From assembly GCA_963576785.1 (NCBI GenBank), contig OY756144.1, positions 2,046,001 through 2,110,000 on the forward strand: a stretch of DNA of 64,000 nucleotides. Direction: 5' to 3'. A program made the translations under genes and the position numbers. The notes under the pieces were generated by a model. That model had not been told where the DNA came from. It worked only from the letters and a program-made list of their open reading frames with translations, and made no database searches. The stretch comes from Chlorophyllum brunneum (lineage: Eukaryota; Basidiomycota; Agaricomycetes; Agaricales; Agaricaceae). This document shows, in pieces, positions 47,735 to 60,800 of this stretch (positions are counted from its first letter, which is position 1; each line of letters starts with the position of its first letter).

Positions 47735-50700
47735 CTACATTCGTTCCCCAGCAAGACTCGAACTCGACGTCCGGCTCTTCACCCCTCTCTTCCGCCGGCT
47801 ACTCCCACTCTGCCCGTACCCAAGACTCACAGCGCGGCCTCCAGTCTGCCGAATACTCTCCTGCACTCCTCCGTCCCCTAGACTCCTGCTACTATCACCC
47901 ACACTTATCGAAGTGGGGCTAGAAGCAGGTCCTGGTCCACCAACAGCCCATCCCACTTCAATTCCGCATTTAATACTCCACAACCATGCAAGAACGAACA
48001 CCGGGGTGCTTATAAGCACATTCAGAACTGGGTATATGTCTGGGTATCGCGCCGGCGCAGCAAATATCAGCTCTAGAACATGCAGTCCTACTGCCGCGGC
48101 GTATGTAGCCTATGATCGAAGTGAGAAGGTCAGTGATTGTGTTTCTCTTCTATGCGAGAGGATAGTCACCAGTGAGAGTAATTGTACGAATGTGCCAGAT
48201 GGTAAACGTAGTGGGTTGTACCCGATCAATCTGTTCCATAGAACCAATAGCATTAGATATTGTAGCCCAAGACCGTCTTTCTTCAAGAGTGGCCACATGC
48301 TATATCCCAGTCTTCAGTCAAGACTTTTGACATAAATCGTGAACATACCTGAAAACACCAATGTTATTGACCAAAACACCCCAGGCATATACCGACGAAT
48401 CCACTGGAGCACCGGACAATAACAATGTCATAGGCAACAATGGCACTAATATCGTCTTCTCGTGAACCTGGAACGAGAACAAGAAAAAGGAGAATGACGA
48501 CGTCAAGAGCGCATATGGCAGAAGCGGAAGGAACGGCGCTTGATTCTCCTCCCCTTCTTTTTCCCCCGCACTAGTTGAAGTGGTAGACAAACGCATCCGA
48601 TATCCTGCACTCAACATGACGCCCACGCTGGGCAAAAATCCAAACGCAGTCAATCCACCTGACAACTTGACCAACACGCTCCTGCCCAAGCGCTCACGCC
48701 ACTTGAGAACTACATTAGTCGCACACCAAAAGTTTGCAACTTTGTCTTCAAACAAACCCCGGTTGAATGGAAATATCCGAGTGATGGGGTCTAGAATGTA
48801 GACGATAGAAGGGACGAAAGGTGGGAGGTAGAGGGGTAAGAAGAGAAGCATGAAGCTGGAGATGGTAGTGATCCCGAGGCGAGTGAAATGCTTGAACCTA
48901 TTAATACGTAGGTAATTAGACCGTCGATAGAAAAGAGGATAGGGAGACCTACCCAGGCCCTGGGATACCGAAATATAAACATTTTGCCAATAGATATGAG
49001 CCGATAGCGGGAGCATAGTACAGTGCCATTTGCTTGAAACAAAGACTCGACACAAAAAACACAGCTCCAACGAGATCGTGACCGGTAGCGAAGAAATTCA
49101 TCGCAAGCAGCGTGAAACCTAAGACCATGTAAACACAATTAACAGCTCTCGAAAAATTTCGCTCACCAAGCATAACCGAATTATACTGAAAGTGACCAAA
49201 GTCAATCAAAAGGAGGGCAGGCTGATAGAGGAGCGTCAAGAGGGCGAGCTCCTGAACCAAAATGAGCACCATCCTCGATGAAAGACGAAGAACGACTCAC
49301 CTGTGTCCGACCAGACCGATTCCCCTGCCATGTCTTCACAAACATTAGGAGAGCAGGAACGTAGATTAACATGTCCCACACAACAACTGTAGATCTCAGA
49401 AACACTTTGCTGCCCTCGGTTTCGATACCACGAGACGTATCCAGTGCAACCCATGTTGGGTCTATCCAATGAGCACTGTTAAGTTCAGAACGTCAGGGTG
49501 GATAAGATAGGAAGAAGGAATGAAGGAATAGACTTACACAAGACCACATATCCAGGAAACGTACGCCGTTAGAGGTGGGTAGTCTAGGCCCCAATACCGG
49601 AGGTCATAAGTATACCATCGGCGGAAAGGTAAATGTAGAGCCAACTCCATCCAATGTCTTTGTGCTTCATAATCTCCATACATTGGTGGTGTAGCACGAC
49701 CTATGGCCCAAAACATGTCCATCAGCTCATGAATAATGTAAAAAGGAGGGAACGCACCAGAATACGACCCCAATCCGATAGAAAACTTGACTAGCGTCGA
49801 CGAGAGCACAAGCAGCGGAACAATCCAAGCCTTAATCCCACGTTTGTGCATCCACCTGATCCACCCCTTCCCCATCCCCTCTTTCTCTCTCTCTTCTCCT
49901 ACCTCCTGTCCTTGTCGATGATGATGGTGGTGTCGCTGAAGTAAAACCGACGAAGAACGCATCGACTGCGGTCCAATACTTCCTTCCCTTTCATGTTCCC
50001 TTGTATGAGGCTGTGGTTGATTCTGGTATAATTGGCTAAACGAATGACTAGAAAGTCGACGATGTGGAGCTCGAGCCTGAGGGGCTTGGCCGCTTTGTGA
50101 AGGAGCGAAACTCGAACTAGAAGCCGATACACCGTGGTCTTGTTGTGCAAAGAATTTGGTAGTGCTAGCTGGGGCAGTGATTGGTATTGTTGAAGCGTCA
50201 CGGAAGAACGAAGGTGAGCGGGCGCGTGTAGTTGAATGTTGATGATGTATAGACTGTGATGTAGCCGTCGTTGGCGACTCAGGCGGAAGTGATGCCCCCC
50301 GATAATAGGAGGATTGGCCCTCTTGCGGTGGAGGCGGCGAACCAGTACCAGAATTTTCATCTCCTTCATGCATAACACCCGGTTCTCCTAGCCAACGTGA
50401 GCTCGCAGAACTGTCAATAAGATGTCTCCTTGGTACAGGCGCTAGGATATCCAGCTTCTTTCTACGCGCGAGTTAAGCATCTCACATTCCAGGATCGAAA
50501 TAATAGTCAGACGCACTGCTGCGGCTGGGTTTGCGAGAAGTTTGATTTGGATTTACCAGGAATCATTCGGTAGGGTCCCATATATCCACCTGTGGGTCCA
50601 GCCCCCCCTTGCCCAGTGTGCCCGCGTAGAGCGGTAGGTGAGTCCGCTCGCGAAGTCGCGGGACTCGGGTTACTGTAGATTGAACGTGGGTTATTGTGAC

Positions 50701-50797
50701 TATGGGATGTTGTTCGGTAGCGTTGGGAGCTAGACTGTCCACTTGTACTGGACTGTGGCTTGTGTTTGGAGGAAGGCAAGGAAGTGTGGATGTCCAT
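47735..50797 (-). CDS. ALG6: ER glucosyltransferase ALG6 with a long N-terminal extension
   Basis: Adds the first glucose to the dolichol-linked Man9GlcNAc2 oligosaccharide. ALG6-specific segments are TPPMYGDYEAQRHWMELAL, DLRYWGLDYPPLTAYVSW, LLIDFGHFQYNSVMLGFTL, FKQMALYYAPA and FQVHEKTILVPLLP. The FQYN and QVHEK motifs separate it from ALG8. Many helices follow the first transmembrane segment AWIVPLLVLSSTLVKFSI near residue 300. Before it lies a disordered Ser/Gln/His-rich region, unlike yeast Alg6, whose first helix is close to the start. The junction near 50490 (donor GTCTGA) is weak. A shorter start at MHEGDENSG (50373) would leave an extension of about 180 residues. The extension would sit in the cytoplasm. 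Confidence 0.88.
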
Positions 50798-51018
50798 CGC
50801 GCGTTATTAGGTATAAGAGGAGAGCGAGAAAGGTAAAGGAGCGGAGGAGCAGAGCTTAGTGTGTGTTGGAGAACGAGATTGACGTTGCAGTTGACGTGCA
50901 TGACATCTGTTTGACCCGGTATTCATTCCGGCTACCTAACATCATATTTACGCTACATCCTCGCCTTCGAGTACACTCTCTCCGTCTTCTGAAAGCTTGA
51001 CGTTGTTCTGGTTGCGCT

Positions 51019-51860
51019 CTACGTCAGAAGCAGATACACCCATTCGAAAATTGACATGCTTACAGCGTGTATCGACGACTTGCCAATGTATTTAGTGTGG
51101 TCTGTACAGGCTGTCAGTCTCCCAGAAGTCCATTTCGCAATGGACATACATCCATAAGCAACCAGGTCTCCCTTCTCATTCGTGAAATCCGTTCGCGTAT
51201 ACGCCAACTGTTTTCCCATCCCAGTCAAAACCGTCTTTGCGTGGAGTACGTCTCCAACTCGACCGGCGGGCCGAACGAACGACGTGCCAATGTCAGTAGA
51301 AACGCCTGTCATGTACTGCCCTTTCGATGCGACAACCAGCGAACCGAGGGTATCAGTTAGCGACATGATGAGACCTCCGTGAGCTGCAGGATGGGATCTT
51401 AGTCAAGACACACCTGCCGACTAGGATCACACGAAGAGCTCACCAGTCTGCATGTCGAGTTCAAAGCATGGTTAATACTTCCCTCAATGTTCGAATCTGG
51501 TAACAGGAAGTGGAGGGACGCACCCCGACACGGTTTGCTGGAATGTTTCAGCGCATTACAATAAGCAAGTAATTCCTGAGCTCACTGTTGTACTGCTCGA
51601 TCTTCAACGAAGTCTCGACACAACCAGGAATTGCCCTATGGATTTGTAGCTGTACGAGGAATTTCGCCCAATTCCAAGCATTGCTATGGTCGGGTTGGAC
51701 TCACTTGAGGAAAGCTCACTGAATCATGGCCTGTGGTGGATAACGTAGGCTATACCACTATTCTCGTTCGGACACACCATATGGTGCCGAGGGAATCAAC
51801 GAACCTTTGTTGTCAATGAAACTCTTCCAGACCTATAATTCCTGAGCCATGATCAATCAT
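51019..51860 (-). CDS. Hotdog-fold acyl-CoA thioesterase (PaaI/ACOT13-like)
   Basis: The core reads PGCVETSLKIEQYNTNRVGT, then AHGGLIMSLTDTLGSLVVAS, GVSTDIGTSF, GDVLHAKTVL and DLVAYGYHTKYIGK. This is the HGG-type hotdog thioesterase pattern, in which a conserved Asp in the SLTDT helix is catalytic in relatives. The product hydrolyses acyl-CoA; chain length is unknown. The exon carrying NTNRVG ends at 51524, and the HGG exon begins at 51383 in another phase. Only a 4-nt exon (51445-51448) between two good introns restores the frame as GTAHGGL. The 5' end is uncertain: MIDHGSGII at 51860 is the best start found. About 165 residues. Confidence 0.7.
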
Positions 51861-52032
51861 ATAAATGTGGATGGCCTACTCTACGTGTAAAGCGAAGACA
51901 AGCAGCCATGATGAAAGCGGAAGACCGGTTCGTGCAGGTGTTCCGTACACCCGAGCAGGCTGCCTGGGAACCTGGACCCTCTCATCTTGGGCCTGTGACT
52001 TATTCACGCAGTAAACCTCTCAATCACCACCC

Positions 52033-53810
52033 ATGACCTGGAAACTACATTTTGAACGAGGAATAGCGCTGTTCAAGCAAGGCAAACACCCCGAAGCATT
52101 AGAGCAATTCAACCAGGTAATTGCGTCCTCAATACATGATGTCCCAATCACCTCACAAACTAGGCACTTGCCAACGGTGGCGAAACCCAGTTCATACTTT
52201 ACGACTCACGCGCCGCAGTATACGAAAACCTCAACAACGCAAAAGACGCCCTTCGCGACGCGAAAACTACCATAAAACACGCGCCTCAACGGTGGCAAGG
52301 CTATGCACGTGCTGCTCGTCTCTTCATGAAGACTCACAAGTTCGATGCCTCGCTCAAGATGGTCGACCATGCCCTCACACATGTCAAGCCAGAGGACCGC
52401 ATCCGGCGAACAGAGTTGTCAAACCAGAAGCAAGAGATCATGGACGCCCAAGAAGCGTTCACTGAACGTAGTAGGAGGATGCAAAACCATATGACCAAGT
52501 TACCTGTCGAGATCTACGGCGAGATCTTCCAAATGGTTCTGGCTGAAGATTACGCGCGCATTATTACGCTGTTACATGTCTCTGTACATTGGCGGCAGCT
52601 CATTTGGCAGTCGCCAGGACTTTGGCATACGCTTGTGCTGTCAAAGACGCGTGCGGATAAAAAGGCGTCGCTGTGGCTCGAGCGATCGAGAGGCCGTATC
52701 CGGGAGTTGCATGTCCTTCAAGATTACACCTCGAAAGATTTCTCGGGAAGGCCCAGCTTCATCGATGATATGGACTGGTCGCACCTGCGTGTCTACAAAA
52801 TACATTCTTATGAGGTCCTCAAGCATATCGACCCTCATATGATGCTCTGCGAAATCGAGCATGCTGAGATCAAATTCGGAGGCCCCAAAATCGCATTCTT
52901 ACACAAATCTGAAAAACTCAAATCACTCTCTATCATTAACACTCCACTTCAACTGCAATCTCTACAATTCTTTCCGTCCCTCACAAACCTCTATCTTGAG
53001 TATTGTTATCTAGTCGAGAATGTACCTGCCGACCTCACAGCCTTGTTGCTTGCCATCCCTCAACTTGTGTCTCTTCATCTCGAAGGCCTCATACCGAATC
53101 CTACACCACCCGACCCCGACGACGTCGAGAAATTTGGGGATCTTACCGTTTGTAAGAATCTGAAGACTCTCGAAATAATCGGAACCTCCTGGGCTTCTTT
53201 CATCCTCCTCTTCGACTTACCTGGTCTACAGACGCTGCGGCTCGACAGTGTCAGGCATGTAAACCTAGAGGGCCATATCCTGGCCTTGCTTAGTTCGCAG
53301 CCACCATCCCTGACAGAGATCAACCTGAAGAATATTGCAGTCCATCCAACCATTCTTTTGCGCATGTTAGATCTGATTCCTACACTCGAGGTACTTGCCC
53401 TCGTTGGGATGTACGATGCGAGTAACAGAATCATCAGCACCCTTGTTGAAGGAGAATCAGAAGACGGTCTTCCATGTTTATGCCCCCGCCTCTGGCATCT
53501 CGACGTATCGAACTGCCCAGACGTACAGACTTCCACACCCCACGCTCTAGTCAAACAACGTCTCGCACTTTCTGCAGTAGAAGCGGGGGTGGATGGGGAA
53601 GGCGGGGGGGAGTCTATATCGGTGCCGGCAGTAAGAGCCCGCAAGCTGGAAGTGTTGAAGATGGATGGGTGCCCAGGGGTCGATGCGACGTGGTTACCAT
53701 GGTTCAGAGAACATGTGGCCGAGGTTAGCTGTGTGTATGTCCCGACTTCTAAGAAGGGGAAAAGGGGTATTGCGAGAAGAGTGTCAGTGCACTCATTTCT
53801 TTTCTTCTGA
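52033..53810 (+). CDS. TPR/F-box/LRR protein of the Dia2/Pof3 type
   Basis: Starts MTWKLHFERGIALFKQGKH. Three TPR-like helix pairs (about residues 1-110) include ALEQFNQALANGGETQFI across a 45-bp intron, AVYENLNNAKDALRDAKT and ARLFMKTHKFDASLKMVDH. The F-box follows: MTKLPVEIYGEIFQMVLAED and LLHVSVHWRQLIWQSPGLWH. The C-terminal half is leucine-rich, with repeats such as SLTNLYLEYCYL and LPGLQTLRLDSVRHVNLEG, each near 25 residues. This TPR, F-box, LRR order is that of budding yeast Dia2 and fission yeast Pof3, which act in replication and genome stability. The same order occurs in other fungal F-box proteins, so the role is inferred. The last codons around 53770 may be spliced further. Confidence 0.72.
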
Positions 53811-54685
53811 TACAAGTGCTGACTGGTCGGGGCGTAGGAACGGTTTGTGAATGCACATATGATACCCAACTATCACCGTTGGCGCGTGGTGTTACCATAC
53901 AAACAGCAAAACGACAGACCGCTGACGATGTTCCACCTCACCAACACGTTAAGCGTCACATGTTCTACCTGCAGCCCAGAACGAATCCAACTGTGGGCAC
54001 TCGGTAGCGTTCTGAACCTACAGTAAGGACCCCGACCTCAACGCATTATAACGATATTCCAAGCCATCTCATGAACACAGTGGAGTCAACTCAAAATCCT
54101 CGCATCGCCCGTAATATCTTAATGTCACAAAGCTGGCAGTCGTCAGATAACATCCAATCAGATGGCTTTGAAAAGTACAAGATGAAGACTCCGCCCCACA
54201 ACCTTGTGTTTCACCTAAGGGTCACGATACAGTTCTAGCCGACGTTGTAACCCTGATGCCCTGACCGTGTACCGTCTCTCATGGACTGCTAAGGACATGT
54301 GACATCTTGTTCCCCGTCAGTCATGACGTGCAACTGGTCGAAATGAAGGAACTCAAGGCCATTTTGCACCACCATTCATAAGGACCTTCATTGTGCCTCG
54401 TTGAGGCACTGACACCTGACTCCATTTGTACGATCAAGGTCCGCAATAGTCGATTCCGTCAGGCATATGCCGCCACATTGGCAAGGTGGCTGAAGGGGAC
54501 TCGATTACCGGACATGTGGTACCTGACCGCGTACGCTTCGGTATTCCTTTCCGACCACCGCTGACTTTGTTTATTTCACTTTGAATATACATTTCGATCT
54601 TCGATACAATAGCATGTGATAGTAATGTGAACAAGGTTACAAACTGACTTAAAACGGGGAGAAGTTGTCCAAATCCAGTTCTTGA
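53811..54685. other. Convergent 3' intergenic region
   Basis: About 870 bp between convergent genes. It may include an extra 3' exon of the F-box gene (open frame to about 54050 after a possible intron ending GGGCGTAG at 53838). Otherwise nothing was recognised. Confidence 0.4.
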
Positions 54686-55539
54686 CTAGTCCCTTCCAAG
54701 ACCATATTCTCTCACAATGACATGGTGAATCTTGTAAGTCGCATACGCGCCAATCTGATCAACTTCCGACTTGAGTTTTGCCGGATCCATGACGGTATTG
54801 AGATGATGCTATAAGTGAGTGTCAGTACCTCACCTATCAGTGACCGATAAGACCAAAATAACTTACATCTTTACTGGTCCATCCACCAAGGAAGAAGAAG
54901 GTCCCAGCGCTTTCCCTGGTTTCGCCAAAGACAAACGGCTGGTGTTCATCAGCCGGAGCAACTCGATGGGCACGGTCAATGTAGTTTGACATGACTTTAT
55001 TGAGAGCTGTTTTCTTCTCCGGATCGTTTTTGTCTTTGAGTTCTTGCTGAACGACTTCAGTGATGGGCGAGGTTAACGCGATCCTCGTGTTGTCACTGAA
55101 AACAACGTGGAACATGCTGGGGTCTCCGCCAATGCATTTGCCTAGGGCTGTTTGGACTTCGGGATAGACTTTATCGTCAATCAGACTCTTGTGGTCCTCA
55201 TAGGCATCCCAGACTGTAGGGAGGTGAGGGCGGTCAGGTTAGGAAGGGAAGTCTAAGTTGAAGGAATACTTACCCAGGAAAAGAAATCTTTTGTTGGTTT
55301 CCTCGGTATCAATGCATTTGCCTTCGTAGATGCTAGGTAAGACCAGTCAGCAGAAGATCAAACCGAGGCGAGTAATCGATGTAACCGATCACAACAGTAT
55401 TATTGGAAACTCACTGCCGGAGACCCTTCCACGTACGTATGAGTTCAAAGGCAGGATGTGTGAGGGTTTCATCCTTCACAAAATCTTCTGAAGCAGTGAA
55501 CGAGAAGATTTCAATGGTGGGCTCTTCGGTTTGAGACAT
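54686..55539 (-). CDS. ABM-like (dimeric alpha-beta barrel) protein
   Basis: Reads MSQTEEPTIEIFSFTASEDF, then HPAFELIRTWKGLRQ, an intron, YEGKCIDTEETNKRFLFL, WDAYEDHKSLIDDKVYPEV and CIGGDPSMFHVVFSDN. The second half repeats the fold with ESAGTFFFLGGWTSKDHHL across an intron (GTAAGT...CTTATAG), and the end is VIVREYGLGRD. The pattern (a Phe-rich strand, then W(D/T)SxxxH in a helix, then a His-containing strand) is that of ABM-fold proteins. They act as monooxygenases, isomerases or stress proteins. The substrate is unknown. The gene is not similar in detail to the other ABM-like gene at 3.4 kb. About 220 residues and four exons. Confidence 0.65.
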
Positions 55540-57840
55540 GATGACTCGTGGTGAATTGGATGGATTGGCTGAGTGGAGGTGGTGGCTTAGGATGAGAACG
55601 AGGCTTGTTTTTGCTCAGGGGTAGATATACGACAGGCGAACGATCACGGTAGCCTGGGGATGAGTTAAATGTATCGGCTTCCCGGAATTACGGTCGAGAC
55701 CCGTTTCTTCGCATGGGAGATTCAATATCATATCTGTTCTGGTGATGTTCTGCATATGGAAAAGATGCCTGGTGGCGAGATTATGGACTGAAGGAGAAAG
55801 GATTCGGCCGCGATTTGGAGTTTGATGACGGAATGTGTTGGTTGCTTTGTTGCCTCACTGGGTAGTAACCAAGTCGGACTTTGTAGAGGAAGTCAAAGAT
55901 TGTTCATAATGGCTAGCTTGTAGTGAGTTGGTATGTATGTGAAGTCCATGACGACCCGTGATATTCTGGGAGGTCAATTCACATCAGCACTATTGGACGG
56001 CGGAAAAAAGAGTAGCTCAGGGGCTCATAGTCTCGATTTCGATTCGGTTCATCCGACAGCTGCTTCGTTCCATTTTGGAACCCCTTCAATGAAACATGCC
56101 GCGCATCCGCCTCCGAGAGCTTGGTTGTCCCAGCCATCAGAGCAGCTGAATCCTTCCCGTTCACTACTTCAATATGGTTCTGGGATACGGTCCGTGTGAC
56201 ATGGGAAACAAGAAAATTCGACTGAAATCACTAACTCCAACCGTAACCCAGCCAATGGCGAGGTCAAAGGTACCAGGGTTTTCGCCACTTTCTCCCAGAC
56301 CACAGGGTGTGTACTCCTTGCTGAATAACCGGTCGATGCTAGTGCGCGTTCTTAAAAGAAGAGAGCGCAGCCCGCCTCTATCAACCCTGCTTCAATCTGA
56401 AAGAGGAGAATTCAGTGAAGGGTGCACTGAAGACGTTAAGCGGTATCGGTGCCGAGGTGGATATGCTGAACTACGGGACGACCTCCGAAGAGGGCCGGGA
56501 GGATTGTGCAAAGAGAGAGTAATCCGGATTGCTCGTGTGCGGTCACAGATTCCCATTCTGCCGATTGGTGCTCGTGAATATAAGTGGGAGGTCGAAATTT
56601 AAATTGGTGAGATTACCAATTGTAAGGTGGACCGTTCTGTCCTCAACCATGAAACCAGAGTATACGCTGATTCGAGACAAGCAGTTGTCATAAGGGAGCG
56701 GATTTCTGGTGGGGCCATTCACCTATGAATAGACGCCGTATGCAGCTTCAGCCATCTCAAAGACCTGGTCAGCGACAGAAGGATCGAGGAGGAAAGCCTC
56801 TGAGACAGGAAAAATGACCAGCTCGATGCACGTCATACGGCAAAGTAGAAGCAATCAAGAAATTCCTTGATGATCTTTCAATTTGACTGCTGTGTAATGC
56901 CCACGGTATTCGCACAGCGGAATCGGGGACACCTAAGTACTGCAGCTTGAAAATGTTGTGTTTATGCTTGGTCGAATGTCCGTGGAATCTGGACGCACGC
57001 GGGCACAGGTGAGCGGCGTTATTATGATGTCAAGACGCGAAGAAATGACTAGTCTTCGTCATGAATGTCTTCCGTTGCCGTAAGTAAGGCAGCTCTCGAC
57101 GAGAAAGGGCTCGGGTGCACAAGTGGCCCGATGATCCACGGTCCCCAAGTTGCCGTTGTCCAAACACTCAGTATTCACGATGAAGGAGCCACATATGGTC
57201 TGCTTAAAAAGAGAGATGCAGGGGTTCAGGAAGAGGAATTTCGGGTGGCATAGGTTGAATGCTGGGTGTCCTTGGAGCATGAAGCTTGTTGCTGTAATGT
57301 AGACCCACATGTTCTGTTTGACCTTTTGAAACTTAAGAACACAGGATTGCATCGTTTGGATAACAAATTGTTGCTTGTCGTGGATTCCCTTGACAGTATT
57401 TGTCATATATATGTGCTGCGTTGCTGGTGTATAATATGTAAGCCCCTTTGCCGGGGAACCAGGAGTCAGACAAGTAGCTTTGGGCAAGTTTAGACTAGTG
57501 TCAAGTGCGGGTGGGGTGAGAGTGTGGGCTCCCGAGCGTTTAACAGACGCAGCAAAACAGTTCCATCGCCTGATAGTCACGGCGCCCAGTACCACAATTG
57601 TAGGGGTCAGAGTTTTATTCTGTGTCGATTAACATAACGTCTCATGCATTTCATGTAATGATACCTTAGTAACTGGGAAAGCGCAGGGATGGTCCGTGCA
57701 CCGTGACGTGCACGTGGTTCCCAAATGTTGTGGCAACGATTTAGCCAGTGCTTGTTTTCCCTCCACTACCAGTCCCCTTTCCAGTTCACCATCCCCTCAT
57801 CTTCAAGATCCATTCGACTCGATATCCAACCAGCTACACA
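55540..57840. other. Gene-poor 2.3 kb
   Basis: Contains the promoter of the ABM-like gene on the left and of the zinc-finger gene on the right. The longest frame (minus, about 57595-57059, 178 codons) starts without a clear exon partner and matches no family. The plus frame at 55933-56199 is similar in quality. No transposon ends or RNA genes were recognised. Confidence 0.4.
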
Positions 57841-60800
57841 ATGATGGCAGCACCTTCTTCGCCAGGACCTTCCGTGATCTCCCATGGCTCAACGTCTGAT
57901 ACGTCTTCACTTCGAGCTGCAGCCCTTAAAACTCTCAAGTTGGGCAAAATGCGTCGGCCTGCATCTGGACAATTTCAAAGCGCTCCACTTGCAAGACCCG
58001 CACCTCAGGATACTTTACAGCTTGATTATGGCCAAGATGATAGTTCACCAGAATTGCCACGAGCGCTCCCTAAGGCATCGTCTCCGTCAAATGACTCCTT
58101 CCATAACGCACCACCTGCGCAAACTATCCCTGAAATGGACGTTGATATGCGGGAGGAGGGAGAAATCAGTGACGAAGAGTCCTCACCAGCAGATCTTCAC
58201 TCGTTGATACCTGCCTTGGAGCAAACCGATGATTTCCTCAAATCAATTCAGACTGATCAACCCGCGGTTGGATCTATGTCATCGCTTTCAGGATCTCCTG
58301 TACCTTCCCTCCTTACTAGATTGTCAATGCCCCAGTCGCCTGCATCTGGGTCTCCTGCGTCGACCAAGGGAATGGTCGAGAGGGCGCACTCATTTCCTCT
58401 TTTGGATATTAGCCAAGAACCTACAAGTCCGAGTACTCCTACGAATTACTTCAATGGTTCTCCCGAAGAAAGCATGTCGGATGATTATCGCTACTCACCT
58501 CTTGAATTCGATCGTCGTGACATCTGCTCGGGTCTGAACAGTAAGTCCTATTATTTCCATTTGGAGTCACCCTTACATAGCGGATAGTGACCCAAATGGA
58601 ATACGACACTGCGAAGGATATTGTACTTGACCTTCTTGGCTGGGGTGTACCCCCTCAGTACTTGGTTGATTGTGGCCTGAGTACAGAGTTGATTTTCTAC
58701 GTCTTCACCGAGCTGAACCTCAAGTTTCCGTCTAATCTGGAAGGCTCCCGATATGGTGTCGACACACTCTCTCCTGAATCACCAGCCCATGGTGATGAAG
58801 CGCCTGGAAGTCAACTTGCTACCCGGATTGGTGGCTCAGTTACAGACTTGCAAGCACCTGGGTTACCTGGTCCGCTGGAGTCCATTACCTTTCCGACCCC
58901 TTCCACCGACCCATCAGTTATGGTCGCAACACCCACTACAGAGGAACTTCAAGACATGGAACGCCAACGACGTCAGGAACTTCTCGCCCGCAAGAAGGCT
59001 GTACTGGCCTCCCGGAAAACTAAACGTTCTACCGGCGCCCAGTCTCCTGCTCCGCAGCCCCCTGTTGAAACCGACTTAGACATAGCGATGGCGCTTCCGG
59101 CTCCCACTGAAACCGTAGAAAGTTTCTTGAAAAGTATTGGACCAGCAAACCAGGTAAGGTCAATTATCCGGTGTTGGCATATTCAATTCTCAAGTAGTCT
59201 TTGCTTTACCCCAGAAAGAACCACTTTTAACGCCCGGCCAGGAGCATCAGGAATCCCCTGTCCAAGACGGCAATGGTGTAGAAATGGACGATATTCCCGG
59301 ATTCCGCACTTCACAAACCAATACAATCCTCGTTGCCTCGCCAACCTCAAGTCGCCACCTTACACCACCGTCGTCGGCAGATAGCAGCGCTTCATTCTCC
59401 TTTCAACCTCAGCTGCCATCAGAATCGGCCTTCAACCACCGGAGCCGGGGCAGGGGTGCACGCCGACCCGTCGCTTCCGATTTCGTTGATGTGGAGGATG
59501 CGCGTTCTCCAAATGGTGAATCATCAATGACCGGCCGGAGGTCGCGATCTGGCATGAATTTTTCCAACGTCACCAGCATGCGGCGATGTATAATAGACCT
59601 AAGTGATAGCGAGGATGACCACCACTATGATACTGTTGAACTCGCCAAGCGATCCCAAACAACTCCCACAATACGGATCCAACACAGCTCCAATGCGTCT
59701 CGTTTTCCATCAAGGTCATCTCCAACACCTGTCCTACCCACGAAGACAAGATCGGCCACCGTTACACCGTCCCCAGAAGCATCTGCTCTTGAGCTTCAAA
59801 TTCTCAAGATGCGAGAGGAGATCGCCCAAATGGAGCAAAACATGAAGCGAAAAGCTGTAAGCTCACTTATGTCTCCTCTTTGTTTGGAGCTCTTATTTCC
59901 ACCCAAGCTGGCGAAATTGACCGCGGTATCCCCAAATGATATGGCCCCTTCGACAACACCTGTTTCTGGAGATAGTTCCCAGGAGTCAATGTCCCGGGAA
60001 CAGTCTGTCGAGGCTGAGCCCATCCCCCCCGTCCACGACCCCCAACCGAGTGCGTCCCGGTCTTCGCACTAGACGCCCCCTAACACCGCGCCCTCGTCAG
60101 GTCCAACTCGCCAGGACACGCCCGTTGATGGTGGTGGTACCATCGCGACATCCATCGGTTCTCACTTTTTTGGTCAACGTACTTGACATGCCAACTGACT
60201 CTGGTCTCCCCCTAGGTGATTCTGGCCATCTTGGTGTGCCCGAGGTTCTCCCGGATCACCCTTTTGAAGGTGTGTCGACACGTAAAATTTCATGGCCATG
60301 CGCTTTCTCATTGTTGTCCCCTAACCTTCTCCTTCCTGGAACCTCACTTGTCATCTTGCATCGCTGGTGATTGCGGGTTGTCTGGATGTATACTTGCCCT
60401 TGGTCATATTACTGGCCGCTCCTGGCGATATCCACTCTTGGTTATTACCTTCCTCGTTTTTCTTTGATTGGCACACATGGTAAGGGGTCCAAGCACAGAT
60501 AACTGAGCTGGCAAGGAGCTTTTCACCATCTGGCTGTGATTCTGCAGCCCTCGACAGACAATTCTGACGACAGGATTTTGTTTCATTCGTGCTAATTCAT
60601 ATACGCACACATTTACAGATGCAGGCGAATGTAGAAGTAATGAATGCAGATGAAGATATATCTAGCCCGTCGACTCATGATGCCGATCTTGTCTTGTCGT
60701 TGTCGGCACGGGTACGTTCTTCATCTTCATTTTCACTATCCTCGCGGACGATGAATTGGCTAGTCGCTGGATCGCTGACGTCGTATGGTTACCTAGGTCA

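Noticed and set aside
57059..57595. Minus-strand ORF of 178 codons
   Set aside because: No ATG-supported exon chain, no recognisable domain and Cys/His/Thr-rich composition without pattern. It looks like a chance open frame.
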